The position numbers and the translations under genes are program-made. Under the pieces are notes generated by a model. That model ran no database searches. It had not been told where the DNA came from and saw only the letters and a list, made by a program, of their open reading frames with translations. From NCBI RefSeq assembly GCF_022489065.1, contig NZ_JAKVTW010000021.1:1-64000 (forward strand): a DNA stretch of 64,000 bases. Reading direction: 5' to 3'. The DNA comes from Vreelandella neptunia. GTDB taxonomy: Bacteria; Pseudomonadota; Gammaproteobacteria; Pseudomonadales; Halomonadaceae. The first letter of the stretch is position 1; each line of letters starts with the position of its first letter. Positions 62,250 to 64,000 of this stretch are shown here, piece after piece.

Positions 62250-64000
62250 GTGAAAAAACTCTCTGGTCAGGATGGCGACTGCTTCGACCCCAAAAAAAGG
62301 CAAACGACGGCCAAGAAGAACGTCGCTATCAGCGCGATCGTGACCGGTATCAATTTCTGATGGGCATTCTCGAAACATTGGAACAAAAGGTGCCGGGTGT
62401 AATTAAAGGCAAACCGAACCTCTCTTTTTCAGACGCAGATACCTCTGCCGTGTTTGAGGCACTGCACCAAAACACGCCGCCCAAGGCACTGCGCAAAACG
62501 CACAATTTTTTAGTGAGAGGCTTGGAAAATGGCCATGAAAAGCTGAAATGGCGTGTGACGATTCCGAGTCCATTGGTCACTGTCGCCCGTAAGCCTCCAA
62601 CGGTTACCACCTCTTCGTTCTCAGACCTACATCGTTGGGATGCCCTCGTCGAAGCACATGACGCAATGTCTAGTGTGGAAAATCTTAGCAGCAATGCGCT
62701 GCATAAATGGTTGGTGGGACGATGGCTATTTCAGTTGATTCGTGAAGGTGCTCTGCTAAATAAGCGTTACCTTGAGCAGATGCCTCAGGCGTTTGAACAA
62801 GGCATCTTTTTTGCTCCAGGCACAGGGTTTCTCACGTTAGCGGACTGCATTCAGTCGACTAATGCAGGCGAAGAAGAAAGGGAACAAGACGAAGCATCTG
62901 TTAATAACCTGTCTTCGAAATCACCCTCTGAGACACCGATCGAAAAAGAGCTGCGATTTCACTACCGGCGACTATGTTTGAGTCCGATGAGCCAATTGTT
63001 ACTCCTAAACACCTACCAGAATATAGGCAACGCATGGCCAAGAACCGCTTCTAAAAGCTTGGTGCCTGTCGAGCAGTGCCTGATGTTTTATATCAAACAC
63101 ATTGCTGTCGATACACTGCCAGCAAGTATCTCAGCTCTGCTGACGATGGCAAAAACAGCGTCGGCTCTTGATATGCCACCGTTACTGACACACTACGCGA
63201 GCAAAGCCGACGCTTCGCTCTCGTTACGTCCGTCCTCATGGCAGCGCCTGCTTAACCGCAATGTGTTAATAGCCCCTTCAATCGACACCAACGACGAAGA
63301 CGTCTACCTCGACTTCCAAACCACTCACCAGGCCAGCACTACCCCTTCCGACCAGCTAGAGCAGCTTCGTCAGTTGCAGAAATGCTTTTCAGCTTCGCTG
63401 GTAGGACAAACGGGCAGGCGTGAAGCAATCGACAATATCAACGCCTTCCTTGCTGTTTCAAACAGTAACGGTGTCATGGTGACGATGCTCGCCAACTGGT
63501 GTAAAAAGCTGATGCTAAAAGGTGGCCGAGTTAAGTCCATACTTGTCGCAAGCACAGCCGAAACATATTTATCGACCATTGCACGCCCGCTGGTAGTGCA
63601 CAGTCAAACCTTTGGTGATGTTCAAGCTGCCAGTGCCGATCAGTGGGAAGCGCTGTATGAAAACGTATTAAACAGTGCTAAAAATCCCACTTCCAGAGCG
63701 AAAATGCAAAATCGTCTTAATGATTTTCATCATTTCCTCGTTGATTCCTTCGCACTCCCCCACATCGACTTCGACGGTGCCAATGCAGAAAAACAGCGCG
63801 TCGATGTGAATATCATAACTCCCGCCGAATTTCGCCGCTCCTTGGCGTTGATTGAGACCTCACGGCAGCCCGAACGCTTTCGCACGATGCAAAAACTTGC
63901 TTTGATACTAGGTTACCGTCTCGGGATCCGCCGCAGCGAGTGCGCGGGGCTGCAGATAAAAGATGTCGCTTACCTGTTTGAGAACGATCCTTTCGATGGC
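62246..64000 (+). CDS. Second large tyrosine recombinase (runs off the window)
   Basis: Open for 585 codons from GTG 62246, which overlaps the previous stop as GTGA and has AAAAGGAGC upstream. The N-terminal 550 residues (MSEKTLWSGWRLLRPQKKAN onward) show no known domain apart from a likely core-binding region about 450-520 (AKMQNRLNDFHHFLVDSFAL). The catalytic domain starts at about 540 with TPAEFRRSLALIETSRQPER and LALILGYRLGIRRSECAGLQ, in which the Arg is the first catalytic residue. The K, HxxR, H/W and Tyr are outside the window. Its tight coupling to the other recombinase implies that they act together. Confidence 0.85.
   Translation, partial: MSEKTLWSGWRLLRPQKKANDGQEERRYQRDRDRYQFLMGILETLEQKVPGVIKGKPNLSFSDADTSAVFEALHQNTPPKALRKTHNFLVRGLENGHEKLKWRVTIPSPLVTVARKPPTVTTSSFSDLHRWDALVEAHDAMSSVENLSSNALHKWLVGRWLFQLIREGALLNKRYLEQMPQAFEQGIFFAPGTGFLTLADCIQSTNAGEEEREQDEASVNNLSSKSPSETPIEKELRFHYRRLCLSPMSQLLLLNTYQNIGNAWPRTASKSLVPVEQCLMFYIKHIAVDTLPASISALLTMAKTASALDMPPLLTHYASKADASLSLRPSSWQRLLNRNVLIAPSIDTNDEDVYLDFQTTHQASTTPSDQLEQLRQLQKCFSASLVGQTGRREAIDNINAFLAVSNSNGVMVTMLANWCKKLMLKGGRVKSILVASTAETYLSTIARPLVVHSQTFGDVQAASADQWEALYENVLNSAKNPTSRAKMQNRLNDFHHFLVDSFALPHIDFDGANAEKQRVDVNIITPAEFRRSLALIETSRQPERFRTMQKLALILGYRLGIRRSECAGLQIKDVAYLFENDPFDG

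Noticed and set aside
1..64000. tRNA, rRNA or CRISPR array
   Set aside because: No cloverleaf with a conserved T-arm, no rRNA signature and no regularly spaced repeats were found on reading the intergenic stretches.

Overview
The window looks like a chromosomal segment of a gammaproteobacterium, most probably a Halomonas-type marine or halophilic heterotroph. This is inferred from the acuR/acuI pair, two TRAP transporter systems (one of TAXI type), many carboxylate and sugar-acid catabolic genes, and protein sequences that read as Halomonadaceae. I could not search a database, so the genus is an inference. No rRNA or tRNA gene and no CRISPR array was seen.

Layout. 0-8.6 kb: cyclic-di-GMP signalling. 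The end of an EAL phosphodiesterase faces a four-gene overlapping operon on the minus strand (receiver protein, Hpt-REC-REC-GGDEF cyclase, GAF/PAS histidine kinase, hybrid histidine kinase). 8.9-14.7 kb: a TetR regulator with three copies of a 16-bp operator beside a carboxymuconolactone-decarboxylase-like gene, a membrane GGDEF cyclase, and the acuR-acuI pair. 15-19.6 kb: a small zinc-finger-like gene behind two overlapping palindromes, then an ABC importer of the nitrate/sulfonate/taurine class with a DsrE-like protein and a frameshifted TetR gene. 19.8-25.3 kb: an AraC relic, an SDR/LLM-flavin/quinone-oxidoreductase set with a divergent LysR gene, then a graveyard of gene ends and an IS fragment.

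25.4-32.8 kb: a LysR gene divergent from a tight operon of TAXI-TRAP transporter, 3-hydroxyacyl-CoA-dehydrogenase-like enzyme, BKACE (beta-keto acid cleavage enzyme) and a two-part AtuA-like protein. It looks like a complete uptake-and-degradation unit for a carboxylate. 32.8-33.7 kb: a broken DNA adenine methylase gene cut by an IS end. 33.9-43.1 kb: a second BKACE unit with lactonase, dehydrogenases and a ribose-type ABC importer under a GntR regulator; the gene set fits oxidative breakdown of a (deoxy)sugar. 43.5-52.6 kb: a HipA fragment, then a Weimberg-like sugar-acid unit (GntR regulator, UxaA-type dehydratase, DctPQM TRAP, AraD1-type enzyme, 2-oxoglutarate-semialdehyde-type dehydrogenase). 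The 33.4-52.9 kb stretch is bracketed by a 30-base inverted repeat that seems to be an IS end.

52.9-58.8 kb: accessory genes: a BPSL0761-like protein plus an Xre/MbcA/ParS antitoxin-like protein, a DMT exporter, a small secreted protein with a nested hairpin behind it, a divergent 2OG-Fe(II) oxygenase/alpha-beta hydrolase pair each broken by one stop codon, a CxxC protein and an IS1182 remnant. 59.3-64 kb (window end): a mobile-element-like operon of one unknown small protein and two very large tyrosine recombinases. The first is split by a frameshift and may carry two recombinase-like domains; the second runs off the window. This is the least ordinary feature of the window.
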